Assembly: GCA_964584755.1 (NCBI GenBank)
Contig: CAZPAV010000044.1
Span: forward strand, 1 to 22,214
DNA from: CAZPAV01 sp964584755
GTDB lineage: Bacteria > Actinomycetota > Acidimicrobiia > Spongiisociales > UBA5794
Reading direction: 5' to 3'
DNA: 22,214 nucleotides
Under the pieces are notes generated by a model. The model ran no database searches. It was not told the DNA's origin and saw only the letters and a program-made list of their open reading frames with translations. Below are positions 1-7,331 of this stretch, piece by piece. Within the stretch, counting starts at the first letter, position 1, and every line of letters begins with the position of its first letter. A program made the translations under genes and the position numbers.

Positions 1-268
1 GGGCGATCGTCGACCGTGAGACCGTCGCCATGGCGGCCACTGTAGGAGGCGCGGTAGCGCGGCGGTGCGCTTCAAAAGCGAACACACGACGCTACCGGTC
101 GGATTGCACCCGTGGCCCGCCCGGCTGATTCCGAACTGCCTCACCCATCCACCGAGCCGGTGGAGAACACAGACGTTCGCGGGGCCTCAGACCGCGTGGC
201 CGTCGTGGTGGGTCCTGACCGTCTCCTCGCCCCGCGGAACGGCGGTCGGCCGAGCTACCGTTGCCGTG
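1..268. other. Upstream flank, no confident gene
   Basis: No complete gene is supported here. One frame is open from base 3 to a TGA at 126-128 (41 codons, no start inside the window) and could be the end of a plus-strand gene starting outside, but nothing in it is recognisable. The next gene could in principle start at a GTG at base 65, yet the extra 68 residues are rich in W, P and R and do not resemble the family. A TACCGT box at 256-261 lies 7 nt before the ATG at 269, which fits a leaderless promoter; no convincing -35 was found. Confidence 0.4.
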
Positions 269-1171
269 ATGGACACGGAGTGGGGATCGGTCGCCCGAGT
301 TGCCGCCTTCGATTTCGTGGACCGCCTCTCCCAAGGCGGCCTGTCGCCAGTGGCCTCACGTGACCTGTGGTCCTTCTCCTTCGATGGCCGGCCCTTGCCC
401 CTCATCGGCCAGCCCGGCATCTTCAAGCCCCGACTCCTCCCTTACCCCATCTCGATTCGTACCGCGCCACCGACCCCGGGACGGCCCCGTCCCTATGACG
501 ACGAGATCACACCCGACGGCCATCTCGAGTACCGCTACCGGGGGACCGATCCAAACCATAGAGACAACGTCGGCCTGCGCCGGGCCATGCAGGACGGGGT
601 CCCACTCCTCTACTTCGAAGGTGTGGCACCGGCGCTCTATCAGCCCAGCGGAGCACTGATCGTCGATGACGATCCGGAGCGCCTGACCTTCGGGGTGGCC
701 CTGACACCGATCGGATCCATCGTGGTCGGAGCAACGGTGAACGACCTCAGCGAGGCCCAGCGGCGCTACTACCTACGGACCGTCAAGCAGCGAGCCAACC
801 AGGCCGTCTTCCGCAGCCAGGTGCTCCGTGCGTACCGGGAGCGGTGCTCGGTGTGCGCGTTGCACCACGCAGAGCTTCTCGATGCCGCCCACATCATTCC
901 CGACAGCCAAGGGGGTCGTCCGGTCGTGACGAACGGCCTGTCGATGTGCAAGATTCACCACGCCGCCTTCGACCACGAACTGCTCGGCATCCGGCCCGAC
1001 CTCGTCGTGGAAGTCCGGCCCGACGTGCTCGCCGAACGGGACGGGCCGATGCTCCGTCATGGCATCCAGGAGCTCCATGGCCGATCACTGCTCATCCCCC
1101 GCCGGCGAGAGTGGCGGCCCGACCCCGAGGCGGTAGAGCGACGGTACGAGCAGTTCCGGGAGGCGTCGTAG
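269..1171 (+). CDS. HNH endonuclease, McrA-like predicted restriction endonuclease (COG3440 type)
   Basis: Predicted DNA endonuclease of 300 residues, the normal length for this family. The N-terminal part (about residues 10-150) has the family's conserved stretches around YDDEI, YRGTDP and LLYFEGV; related McrA-type enzymes use this region to recognise DNA, often modified DNA. The C-terminal HNH (beta-beta-alpha metal) domain shows C193-x2-C196, the AHI-P motif with H208, N222, C227 and the H230/H231-x3-D235-H236 cluster, so the catalytic set looks complete. I chose the ATG at 269 because homology-like sequence begins there; a GTG at 65 would add an unrelated 68-residue leader. There is no Shine-Dalgarno, but TACCGT lies 7 nt upstream, consistent with leaderless translation. 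The next gene starts 8 bp after the stop, so the two are probably co-transcribed. The substrate and any restriction role are inferred. Confidence 0.85.
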   Translation: MDTEWGSVARVAAFDFVDRLSQGGLSPVASRDLWSFSFDGRPLPLIGQPGIFKPRLLPYPISIRTAPPTPGRPRPYDDEITPDGHLEYRYRGTDPNHRDNVGLRRAMQDGVPLLYFEGVAPALYQPSGALIVDDDPERLTFGVALTPIGSIVVGATVNDLSEAQRRYYLRTVKQRANQAVFRSQVLRAYRERCSVCALHHAELLDAAHIIPDSQGGRPVVTNGLSMCKIHHAAFDHELLGIRPDLVVEVRPDVLAERDGPMLRHGIQELHGRSLLIPRRREWRPDPEAVERRYEQFREAS

Positions 1172-1179
1172 GAAGAACC

Positions 1180-1989
1180 ATGTCTTGCACGGCAAGGGAC
1201 GCGATCCTCGACGCGTTCCTGCAGCTCGAGCAGCGAACGGGACGGTCCGCATTCCGTCTCGCAGAGATCGTGCGCGAGGTCGAGCGGCTTCACCCGGAGT
1301 TCCAGCGATCAACCATTCGGACCCACGTGTCGTCAGTGCTGTGCGCAAACGCACCCGTGCACCACACCAACCATCGGAATGACCTCCGCCGCGTTGATCG
1401 AGGGTGGTATCAGCGACTCGGTGCTGCGGCGGACGGCAACCGTGACGAACCACCGGTTGACCGTGTCCCGCAGGAGCCGCAGCGGAAGGCCGCCGAACCA
1501 GCCGCAGGCGACGCCCTCGAGGAGTGGCATTGGGAAGGCAACGTCCAGGCCGCGATGGTCACCTACCTCGTCTCCCACGGTTGGGCGATCAAGAGCGTGG
1601 CGAATACCGCAGCGCGCGAACACGGCGTCGACATCCTGGCTGACAAGGAGGGTTGTCGGCTGGCGGTGGAGGTGAAAGGCTACCCGTCCAGGTACTACGT
1701 CCGCGGACCGAGCAAGGGGAAAGTCAAGAGAACCGCACCACCGATGCAGGCCCGAGTCTGGTTCGCGGATCTGCTCATGTCCGCGCTGATCCTCCTCGAC
1801 GAGGACATGTACGACCTGATAGCGCTGTGCCTGCCCGCGGCAGACACCTACGCCAATCTCGTCAACCGAACGCGAAGGAGTCTGGAAGGGCTCGGCATCA
1901 CAGTGGCGTTCGTGAACGAAGCCGGTAGCGTCACGCTGGTCGCCGGCACACTTGAGCCAAGTTCAACGCCTCGCGGCAATGAACCCTGA
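1180..1989 (+). CDS. Two-domain protein: DUF7669-like N-terminus plus PD-(D/E)xK (Mrr-like) nuclease domain
   Basis: A 269-residue protein. Residues 1-80 resemble the DUF7669 type of small helical, probably DNA-binding domain (RDAILDAF, STIRTHV and a closing DRGWYQRL are typical). A charged linker (about 85-112) leads to a restriction-endonuclease-like fold: H148-G-V-D151, then E164-V-K166 on a predicted strand, and Q190 at the start of a helix. D151, E164 and K166 match the catalytic D...ExK triad, so nuclease activity is plausible. The ATG at 1180 has GGAAG just upstream and follows the HNH gene's stop by 8 bp; in-frame extension further upstream would run inside that gene. The pairing suggests a restriction or defence cassette, but no methyltransferase is visible in the window. 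Alternative: a PD-(D/E)xK protein of housekeeping DNA metabolism. Confidence 0.75.
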   Translation: MSCTARDAILDAFLQLEQRTGRSAFRLAEIVREVERLHPEFQRSTIRTHVSSVLCANAPVHHTNHRNDLRRVDRGWYQRLGAAADGNRDEPPVDRVPQEPQRKAAEPAAGDALEEWHWEGNVQAAMVTYLVSHGWAIKSVANTAAREHGVDILADKEGCRLAVEVKGYPSRYYVRGPSKGKVKRTAPPMQARVWFADLLMSALILLDEDMYDLIALCLPAADTYANLVNRTRRSLEGLGITVAFVNEAGSVTLVAGTLEPSSTPRGNEP

Positions 1990-2466
1990 CCAGCAGCGTG
2001 CCACAAGAATCCTCCGGTTGGCCGACGTCCCTGCTCGCGAGCGGCCGGGAGAAAGCGATGAGGTCCAGGCGCGAGCGAGCACATCGCGTACACCTTCGTT
2101 CCCCGTCGCTCCCTCTCGACGGTCAGGCGTCCGCCGGCGGCCGGAGCGTCGGCGACGAGCGGCTCTCGCACCTGCGTTGGGTAGGCGCCGATCGACCTGG
2201 GAGGGCCCGAGGAACGGACGCGCGATGCCAACAGCGTCCGCGCCCACATTCCCGAATGCCCACCGATGGAGTGCCGGAGAGGTCGCCGCGAATCCGAGGC
2301 ATCGCTCCCGATGGCGCTTCGCCTGCGCCCGCGACCCGGCGATCCGAGCCGGCGCCCCCTCATAGACGTCGCCGCCCTCCTGGAGCGGGGCAAGGAAGCC
2401 TGAAACGACCTTGCCAACTACGGAACATGGTGGCAGCGTGACGAACGCGCCGCTCTCGTTTCGGTC
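1990..2466. other. Intergenic, probably decayed sequence
   Basis: No intact gene is supported. On the plus strand a frame from 2182 to the TGA at 2401-2403, continuing open past that stop to about 2470, reads in places like protein (for example PLIDVAALLERGKEA before the stop and DLANYGTWWQRDERA after it). This may be a remnant of a gene broken by a stop codon. Other open frames across this stretch are arginine/proline-rich shadows typical of high-GC DNA. Confidence 0.3.
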
Positions 2467-2763
2467 TCACTGTCCGAAGCGCTCCCATACCTGTCGCTGC
2501 AGGGTCTCCACGGGGGCCTCGAAGCCACTGCGTCGCGCGAAGGGGAGGAGCCCCTCACCGGGTTCACCGGTATCTGCCCTAACGACGATGGCCGACAGGA
2601 GACAGCCGTCTGCGGCGCGATTCACGTCCATCACCAACGCGGCGTATTGGTTGTGGCCCACCTTCATGCCCGTCGCCTCGTGTGCCGCGACGCGCAGCTC
2701 CCCGTAGGTGACCGTCTGGCAGCGGCGGGCCGCGGCTATGGCCACGGCCCGGGCGGCCTCCAC
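2467..2763 (-). CDS. Conserved-looking hypothetical protein, probably 5'-truncated
   Basis: A 98-residue reading frame from a GTG at 2763. I do not recognise a characterised family. The segment with TVTYGELR, GHNQYAALVMDV, LLSAIVVRADTG and PGEGLLPFA has the look of a winged-helix-like domain known from several small hypothetical proteins, where 'YGEL' and 'PGEGF' are recurrent. The frame stays open upstream to 2916 with protein-like composition (AKRILGLGAERAQ, IPWIGPV) but has no ATG, GTG or TTG there, and is closed by TAG at 2917-2919. The annotated start is therefore probably not the ancestral one; this may be the surviving 3' part of a longer gene. No neighbour suggests a function. Confidence 0.45.
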   Translation of the reverse strand: MEAARAVAIAAARRCQTVTYGELRVAAHEATGMKVGHNQYAALVMDVNRAADGCLLSAIVVRADTGEPGEGLLPFARRSGFEAPVETLQRQVWERFGQ

Positions 2764-3556
2764 CGCCCTGCGCCACTCGACCGGATTCCGAACAGGCCCG
2801 ATCCAAGGAATCGAGGCGTCCCGATTGATCTCCTGTGCCCGTCCCTGGGCTCTCTCGGCACCCAGCCCGAGAATGCGCTTTGCCGTCGTCTCCTGGCGTC
2901 GCCGCCGCTCGTCATCCTAGATCTCGCGCTCAATGGCGTGGGTGCCGAACTCGGGCGACGATCCTGTTCGCGGCGGCGGAAGACGAACTCCGCCGGTGGC
3001 GTCAGCGTCTTGGACGGGCTCCTAGCCCCACTGGTCAGTCGCATGATTCGCCGCACGCGATCGTCCGCCCGGCGAGGAGCGCGCCTTCGGCGCGAGCCGA
3101 ACGAGGTCATCGATGTCAGGGGGTGGCGCGCCACATCCTCGATGTCGCTCGCTCCTCCGACCCGGAACCCGAAAGAGCTCGGTCGCCTTGTCGAAGGGAA
3201 TCTCCAGAGATCTCCCGGCTCGCACTCGGGGGAAGATCCGGTGACCCGTTCGGTACCTGCAGCGAGCCAAGGTCGGAACCCCGTAACGTCACGGTGGATC
3301 TTGAGGGGATCTCGGCCCAGTGTGACCGGGCGTGACCACCCGGGACGTCGGCCCGACGGGACGACGCCATCCCCTCTCCTTCCCCGGCAGCCTCGTCCCC
3401 CACGGCGTAGGCTCGGCGCCGAAGGAACGAGCCACCCGGAACACCGATGACGGGTGGACCGAGGAACGGGGCCGGCCACAGCCGCTGCCGGCACGCACGA
3501 CATCGCGCCCGATGCCGACGGCGACCCTCGGCGGGGATCCGTGGAGGGGAGGACGC
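2764..3556. other. Long non-coding or degenerate stretch
   Basis: About 790 bp with no gene I can support. The part next to 2763 (up to about 2970) looks like the broken 5' portion of the minus-strand gene ending at 2467. From about 2980 to 3556 all six frames give only low-complexity R/P/S-rich translations. A TAGGCT box at 3407-3412 is an isolated -10-like match. Just before 3557 there is a purine-rich ribosome binding site for the next gene. Confidence 0.35.
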
Positions 3557-4381
3557 ATGCATGTGACGTGGTATCGGCTCGTGATCGTGGCGTTCATCGC
3601 GACGTCGCTCGGGATCGGTCTGGGGTGGATCACCTCGGTGGGTGCATCGCCGGCGCAAGACACCGTCTACGTGGCGACCGGCGAGAACTTCCCCGACGCC
3701 CTCGGAGTGGGGTCGGTGGCGGCGTTGACGAACGCGCCGGTGCTCTTCGTGCGGAAGGATTCGATCCCGGCGGCCACGACGGGGGAGTTGAACCGTCTCC
3801 AGCCGGCGAACATCGTCATCGTGGGCGGCACCGGGGTGGTGTCGGATGCGGTGAAGACGACCCTGGAGGGGATGACGTTCCATCCCACGGTGACCCGGCT
3901 GGCAGGAGCGGACCGGTACGCCACCGCCGTGGAGGTGTCGAAGTCGCGGTTCCCCGCCGCCCTGGACGCCGACACACTCGAGGGCAAGTCGGCCGCGGAG
4001 CTGCAGACCGGAGCCTGGTCGGTGTATCACGACAGCTCGGTCACCGTCTCCACTTCGGGCCTCGCCTCGGTACTCCAGCTTCAGGCGCTCCCGGCCGGCA
4101 GCTACGTGATCATCGCCAAGTCGTGGTGGTTCGAGAACACCTCCCTCGACCGCTATGTCCACTGCCGGCTCGTCGCCGGCGCCGACTTCGACGATGAGTA
4201 CTTCACCGCGGTCGGCAACCAGGACGGGGTCGGCCCCATCCTCACCGTGGTGCACACCTTCACGGCGGCGAACTCGACCGTGGACCTTCGGTGCACGAGC
4301 GCCCCCGGCGCGAACGTGACGCTGTCCGCTCTCAAGATCACCGCCATCGGGGTCGACACCCTCGTCAACGCCGCCGGCTGA
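3557..4381 (+). CDS. Secreted cell-wall-binding-repeat-2 protein with C-terminal beta-rich domain
   Basis: A 274-residue exported protein. Residues 1-35 form a signal peptide or membrane anchor (hydrophobic core about 7-30). Residues 36-130 are one cell-wall-binding repeat 2 (CWB2) unit, with VYVATGENFPDAL, IVIVGGTGVVSDAV and RLAGADRYATAVEVSK. This family normally has three such units, so a single one is unusual. A DADTLEGKSAAEL segment (137-149) follows; similar sequences link collagen-like or coiled stalks to head domains. The last ~120 residues are probably an all-beta domain with cysteines near 'VHC' and 'LRC'. The ATG at 3557 has GGAGG-rich sequence 8-16 nt upstream, while a GTG start at 3332 would add an implausible arginine-rich leader. 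CWB2 binds anionic cell-wall polymers in other bacteria. The role of the C-terminus is unknown. Confidence 0.8.
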   Translation: MHVTWYRLVIVAFIATSLGIGLGWITSVGASPAQDTVYVATGENFPDALGVGSVAALTNAPVLFVRKDSIPAATTGELNRLQPANIVIVGGTGVVSDAVKTTLEGMTFHPTVTRLAGADRYATAVEVSKSRFPAALDADTLEGKSAAELQTGAWSVYHDSSVTVSTSGLASVLQLQALPAGSYVIIAKSWWFENTSLDRYVHCRLVAGADFDDEYFTAVGNQDGVGPILTVVHTFTAANSTVDLRCTSAPGANVTLSALKITAIGVDTLVNAAG

Positions 4382-4412
4382 GGACGCGGTCGCGGCCCGT
4401 GAGGGACGGCCG

Positions 4413-4434
4413 GGGCGGGTGCTAGCGCCCGCCC
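4413..4434. terminator. Hairpin between convergent genes
   Basis: GGGCGGG at 4413-4419 pairs with CCCGCCC at 4428-4434, and the inner GCTAGC extends the stem after one wobble pair. There is no T-tract on either side, so it would be a weak intrinsic terminator, but its position between the convergent genes ending at 4381 and 4422 fits a shared transcription barrier. It overlaps the TAG stop (4422-4424) of the minus-strand gene. A second 5-bp stem lies at 4393-4397/4408-4412. Confidence 0.45.
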
Positions 4435-5294
4435 TCGTCGGTGCCGGCCCGGCGGGCGGCGATCATGGCGGCGACGATGGGGCTCGGCTCGGGCGGCTGC
4501 CACCCCCGGTAGGCGGTCTTGCGGTCCACCGGCCAGACGAGGTCGTCGAGGTCGACCCGAGCCCCGGGCTCCGCCGCGGCCGCGACGAGATCGAGGGCCG
4601 CCGCCACGACCCGACGGTGGGTGGCGTCGTCGCCGACGGGCCCGAACGCCTGGCCGAAGGGGAACGGCACCCCCACCACCCGGGGGCTGCCCCGCCGCTG
4701 CGAGATCCCGGGCATCATGGAGACGGTCACGGTGGGGATGCCGGCGGCTTCGACGATCCGTGCCAGCACGGGCACGTTCACACAGCAGTCCGGTCAGGCG
4801 GGCGCCAGCAGCAGCACGTCGACACCGAGCTCCCTCGAGTGACGGGCGATCGCCGGGCCGGTCTCGGTGCGCCACGCCGCACACCCCCGCTCCTGGTACC
4901 CCATCACCGAGACGTGCTCGGCGGCGACCGCCCCGATCCGTCCCTCGGCGACCAGGGCACGAAGGGTGCGCAGCGGAAGGGCGACGTCGAGGTCCTGGCG
5001 CAGCGGGTCCACGTTGACGTGCAGGTGGGTGGCGTCCACCTCCTCCTGGCTGGTCGCAGCCGGGACCAGCCGGTGGGAGGGGTCCCCCCAGGTCGGCTCA
5101 CGGCGCTCCCGCGCCACGTCGAAGGGCTCCTGGGAGCCGGGGAGGTACACGCCGGCGGACGTCAACGCGGCGACGGTCGCCTCCGTGACCGGGACTCGAG
5201 GCTCCGCCCACACCGGCGCCTCCTCGAGGGCGGGGATCGCCGCGTACTGCGGGACGAAACTGCGGGGCAGGTAGGTGAAGTCGTCGACCGCCAT
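4422..5294 (-). CDS. GrdB-like selenoprotein (glycine/sarcosine/betaine reductase selenoprotein B family), UGA decoded as Sec
   Basis: One gene of 290 residues read through an in-frame TGA at 4794-4796 (codon 167). Before the TGA lie residues with family features: YLPRSFVPQY near the N-terminus, EEVDATHLHVNVDPLRQDL, and ARHSRELGVDVLLLAPA. After it come P-D-C170-C171, then VPVLARIVEAAGIPTVTVS and a PRVVGVPFPFGQAFGPVGD tail. This is the layout of the short GrdB-like family, in which a Sec or Cys at this position forms a U-x-x-C redox pair. A SECIS-like stem-loop follows at 4759-4776. The ATG at 5294 has no ribosome binding site but TATGCT lies exactly 6 nt upstream, suggesting a leaderless mRNA. 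The short family's substrate is not established; true GrdB acts in glycine reductase, but its partners grdA/grdC/grdD are absent here. Selenocysteine synthesis genes are not in the window. Alternative: a nonsense mutation in a pseudogene. Confidence 0.8.
4759..4776 (-). promoter_or_regulatory. Candidate bacterial SECIS element
   Basis: In the mRNA, CGUGCC and GGCACG form a 6-bp stem closing the 6-nt loop CGUGCU. The stem begins 18 nt after the UGA and the loop has G as its second base. Bacterial SECIS elements are known to have an apical stem-loop roughly 16-37 nt after the UGA with a G in the first two loop positions, which SelB recognises; this element meets both. It lies within coding sequence, as bacterial SECIS elements do. 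Only hand folding was done. Confidence 0.6.
4794..4796 (-). other. In-frame TGA, predicted selenocysteine codon
   Basis: This TGA interrupts the GrdB-like frame between LLLAPA and PDCC. It occupies the position of the family's catalytic Sec/Cys. No frame change is needed to join the two halves, and the downstream half has no credible start of its own (the first GTG, at 4781, has no ribosome binding site and would begin inside the conserved core). Confidence 0.75.
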
Positions 5295-5300
5295 CGGGCG

Positions 5301-5306
5301 AGCATA
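5301..5306 (-). promoter_or_regulatory. -10 box, likely leaderless promoter of the selenoprotein gene
   Basis: TATGCT on the minus strand matches TANNNT and ends 6 nt before the A of the ATG at 5294, the spacing at which transcription would start on the start codon itself. No -35 match is seen; the region is occupied by a C/G-run hairpin. Confidence 0.45.
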
Positions 5307-5318
5307 GACGTCCCGACA

Positions 5319-5334
5319 CCCCCCGAGGGGGGGG
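5319..5334. repeat. C6-GA-G8 self-complementary run
   Basis: Six C followed by GA and eight G between the lipoprotein stop (5347) and the selenoprotein start (5294). RNA from either strand could form a short, very stable stem with a tight loop. It could end upstream transcription or simply be a homopolymer hotspot prone to sequencing error. Confidence 0.4.
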
Positions 5335-5346
5335 CGGCGCCCACCG

Positions 5347-7206
5347 TCACGACTCGCACGCCCCGTTCGGCTCAATCGGCCCCTGCACCTCGACGGCACC
5401 CTGGCCGATCCCGTGGGCGAACGTCATGCCCCCGCCGCTGACGACTCCCTGCCCACCGAGCTCCTCGAGTCCGATCGTCGCCGGCCCGTCGCCCTCGGGC
5501 AGGGTCAGGGTGAGTCGCTCCCGGGCGATCTTGTCGTCGGTCGCGGTCGTGCCCGCCACGTGGGCCGTCAAGAGTTGCGGGAAGTCGAACTCGACGCTTC
5601 CCTTCATCCGGTCGGCGTCCACCACCACCTCGACGGGAGCGCTCCCCGTCTGGGTGACAGAACCACCCTCGGGCGGGCGGAGCGTCAGATCCATGTCGAC
5701 AGCTCCGGTCCAGGTCTCACCATCGCAGCTCGCCAGATCGACGGTGAGCGCCCCCGACCATCCCGGGATCGTGTACTCGGCGTGCACACGAGCCGCCCCC
5801 GTGTGCCACACGACGGGCAGCGGATACTCGATGGTGTTCACGTCGAAGGCGTCGAAGACGGCCTCGATGGAGCCGTAGGGGTTGAGGAACTGGGAGAACG
5901 CCCCGGCGAAGTCGAACTCGGCGGTCACGGTGCCCGTCTCCCGCTTCTCGAACGCCTTCCCCCGGAACTGGGCCGCCTTCGGACGCTCGTTCTTCGGCTC
6001 GTACCAGGCCCGCGCCTTCCCCGAGGCGTCGGTGAGCTGGCGGGCGGTGTTCTGACCCGACGGCCGGCGGAGATACCCATGGGTGACGAGCACGTCGTCG
6101 ATGGTGAACTTCACCCCGGCGTTCTCGAGCGGCCCGGGCTGGGGCAGCGACAGGGCCCGGCTGGCGAAGCACCGGCCCTTCCCCGCGCCGAGCCCCTTCC
6201 AGCGGACGGTGGCGACGATCTCGGCGCGCTCGTCCTCGACGGTCTTCCCCTGGGCGTCGTGCACCTCGTGCACGGGCACCTTGGAGACGTCGAGGCTGGG
6301 CTCGATCGCCTCGTAGATGGCCCACATCTTCGTCACGTCGAGCAGCTTGGCGACGTGGCCGAGACCGCTCGACACCGTCTTCCACCACCCCGCCACGCGC
6401 GAGGCGATGGGAAGGGCCTGGCCGGTTCCGCCCTCGGCGAGCTCGTCGACGACGGCCCCCTCGACCCCGCCGGCGACCTTCCCGACGTAGTCCTGCGCGA
6501 TGGGGTAGCCGGGGTCGGAGCCGTCGCCGCCCACCGGCGGGCAGTCCTCGGCCCGGGCCGTCACCGCCGCCGCGGCCCCCGCCGGCAGCCGCCCGCCGAG
6601 GGCCTGGGGGCCGTCGAGGGTCGCCGGCGGGGTCATGGCGACGAGGAGCAGCCAGCCTTCGAAGGGGGTGATCGCGCCGTCCGCCCGCAGATCGGTCCCC
6701 AGGGCCTGCAGCACCCGGCTCATGGGGTGGTCGGGGAGGGTCTCCACCATGGTGCGGTACATCTCGGCGACTTGCTCGGGGGTGAGGTCGGTGCCGGCGA
6801 GACCGTCGAGGAGGTCGGCCATGCGGGAGAAGGGAACCGGATCGCGGCGGGCCGCCTCGGCCAGGCCGGTGACCTCGGCGGTGGAGAGCCACAGGTCGTC
6901 GTTGCCGCGTTCGGCGCCCGGGGCGATGGGGGTGCCGTCGACGTCGTACACCCCGATGGCGAGGACGTCGAGGATGGCGACCACCGCGTCGACGCCGGAG
7001 GCGGGATCGGTGAGCGCCGCGGCCGCGGCGGGGAGGTCCAGGGTGGGGGCGGCCGTCGCCGTCGTCGCCGGCGCCGACGTCGTGGGGGTTGCGGTCGCCG
7101 GCGCGGTGGAGGTGGTGGTGTCCGCTCCGCCGCGACACGCCGTCGCCACGAGCGCGACGGCCACCAGGAGGACGCTCCAGCGACCCCGGGGGTGTCCGTT
7201 CCGCAT
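5347..7206 (-). CDS. Large predicted lipoprotein of unknown function
   Basis: A 619-residue protein with a lipoprotein signal: basic start (RNGHPRGR), hydrophobic core and cleavage site before C24 (LVATAC). A low-complexity Thr/Ala/Pro spacer (about 28-56) would lift the folded part off the membrane. An alpha-helical half follows (about 57-300, with LTPEQVAEMYRTM and an EGWLLLVAM helix), then a beta-rich half where alternating hydrophobic/polar strands dominate (for example VTAEFDFAGAF, VEFDFPQLL). No enzyme motif is visible and I do not recognise the family. The ATG at 7206 has GAGGAG 10-15 nt upstream; in-frame extension to 7884 is an arginine-rich artefact. It lies 52 bp upstream of the selenoprotein gene and 125 bp downstream of the DUF4236 gene, and may have its own promoter (TACACT at 7308-7313). 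Confidence 0.75.
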   Translation of the reverse strand: MRNGHPRGRWSVLLVAVALVATACRGGADTTTSTAPATATPTTSAPATTATAAPTLDLPAAAAALTDPASGVDAVVAILDVLAIGVYDVDGTPIAPGAERGNDDLWLSTAEVTGLAEAARRDPVPFSRMADLLDGLAGTDLTPEQVAEMYRTMVETLPDHPMSRVLQALGTDLRADGAITPFEGWLLLVAMTPPATLDGPQALGGRLPAGAAAAVTARAEDCPPVGGDGSDPGYPIAQDYVGKVAGGVEGAVVDELAEGGTGQALPIASRVAGWWKTVSSGLGHVAKLLDVTKMWAIYEAIEPSLDVSKVPVHEVHDAQGKTVEDERAEIVATVRWKGLGAGKGRCFASRALSLPQPGPLENAGVKFTIDDVLVTHGYLRRPSGQNTARQLTDASGKARAWYEPKNERPKAAQFRGKAFEKRETGTVTAEFDFAGAFSQFLNPYGSIEAVFDAFDVNTIEYPLPVVWHTGAARVHAEYTIPGWSGALTVDLASCDGETWTGAVDMDLTLRPPEGGSVTQTGSAPVEVVVDADRMKGSVEFDFPQLLTAHVAGTTATDDKIARERLTLTLPEGDGPATIGLEELGGQGVVSGGGMTFAHGIGQGAVEVQGPIEPNGACES

Positions 7207-7331
7207 CGTCTCTTCTCCTCGGCCAGACCCGGGTGCCGAGGAGCGAGAACGGCGAGCGCCTCGTCCCCCCGCGCACACCTGCGGTGCACTCCAGCGTTCG
7301 CCCACGGAGTGTAGTGGGCGGGCTCTGCAGG

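Noticed and set aside
65..268. GTG-started N-terminal extension of the first HNH gene
   Set aside because: The 68 added residues do not resemble the family, which begins near the ATG at 269.
2401..2403. Second in-frame TGA as a selenocysteine codon
   Set aside because: No recognised family on either side, no U-x-x-C context; better explained by decay or chance.
4422..4781. Stand-alone gene starting at GTG 4781
   Set aside because: No ribosome binding site, and it would begin in the middle of the GrdB-like core; it is the second half of the selenoprotein.
5413..7314. Plus-strand open frame of 633 codons opposite the lipoprotein gene
   Set aside because: Composition is Gly/Arg/Asp/His-rich without any domain, and it is the exact antisense of a gene with a signal peptide and ribosome binding site. 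It is a high-GC shadow.
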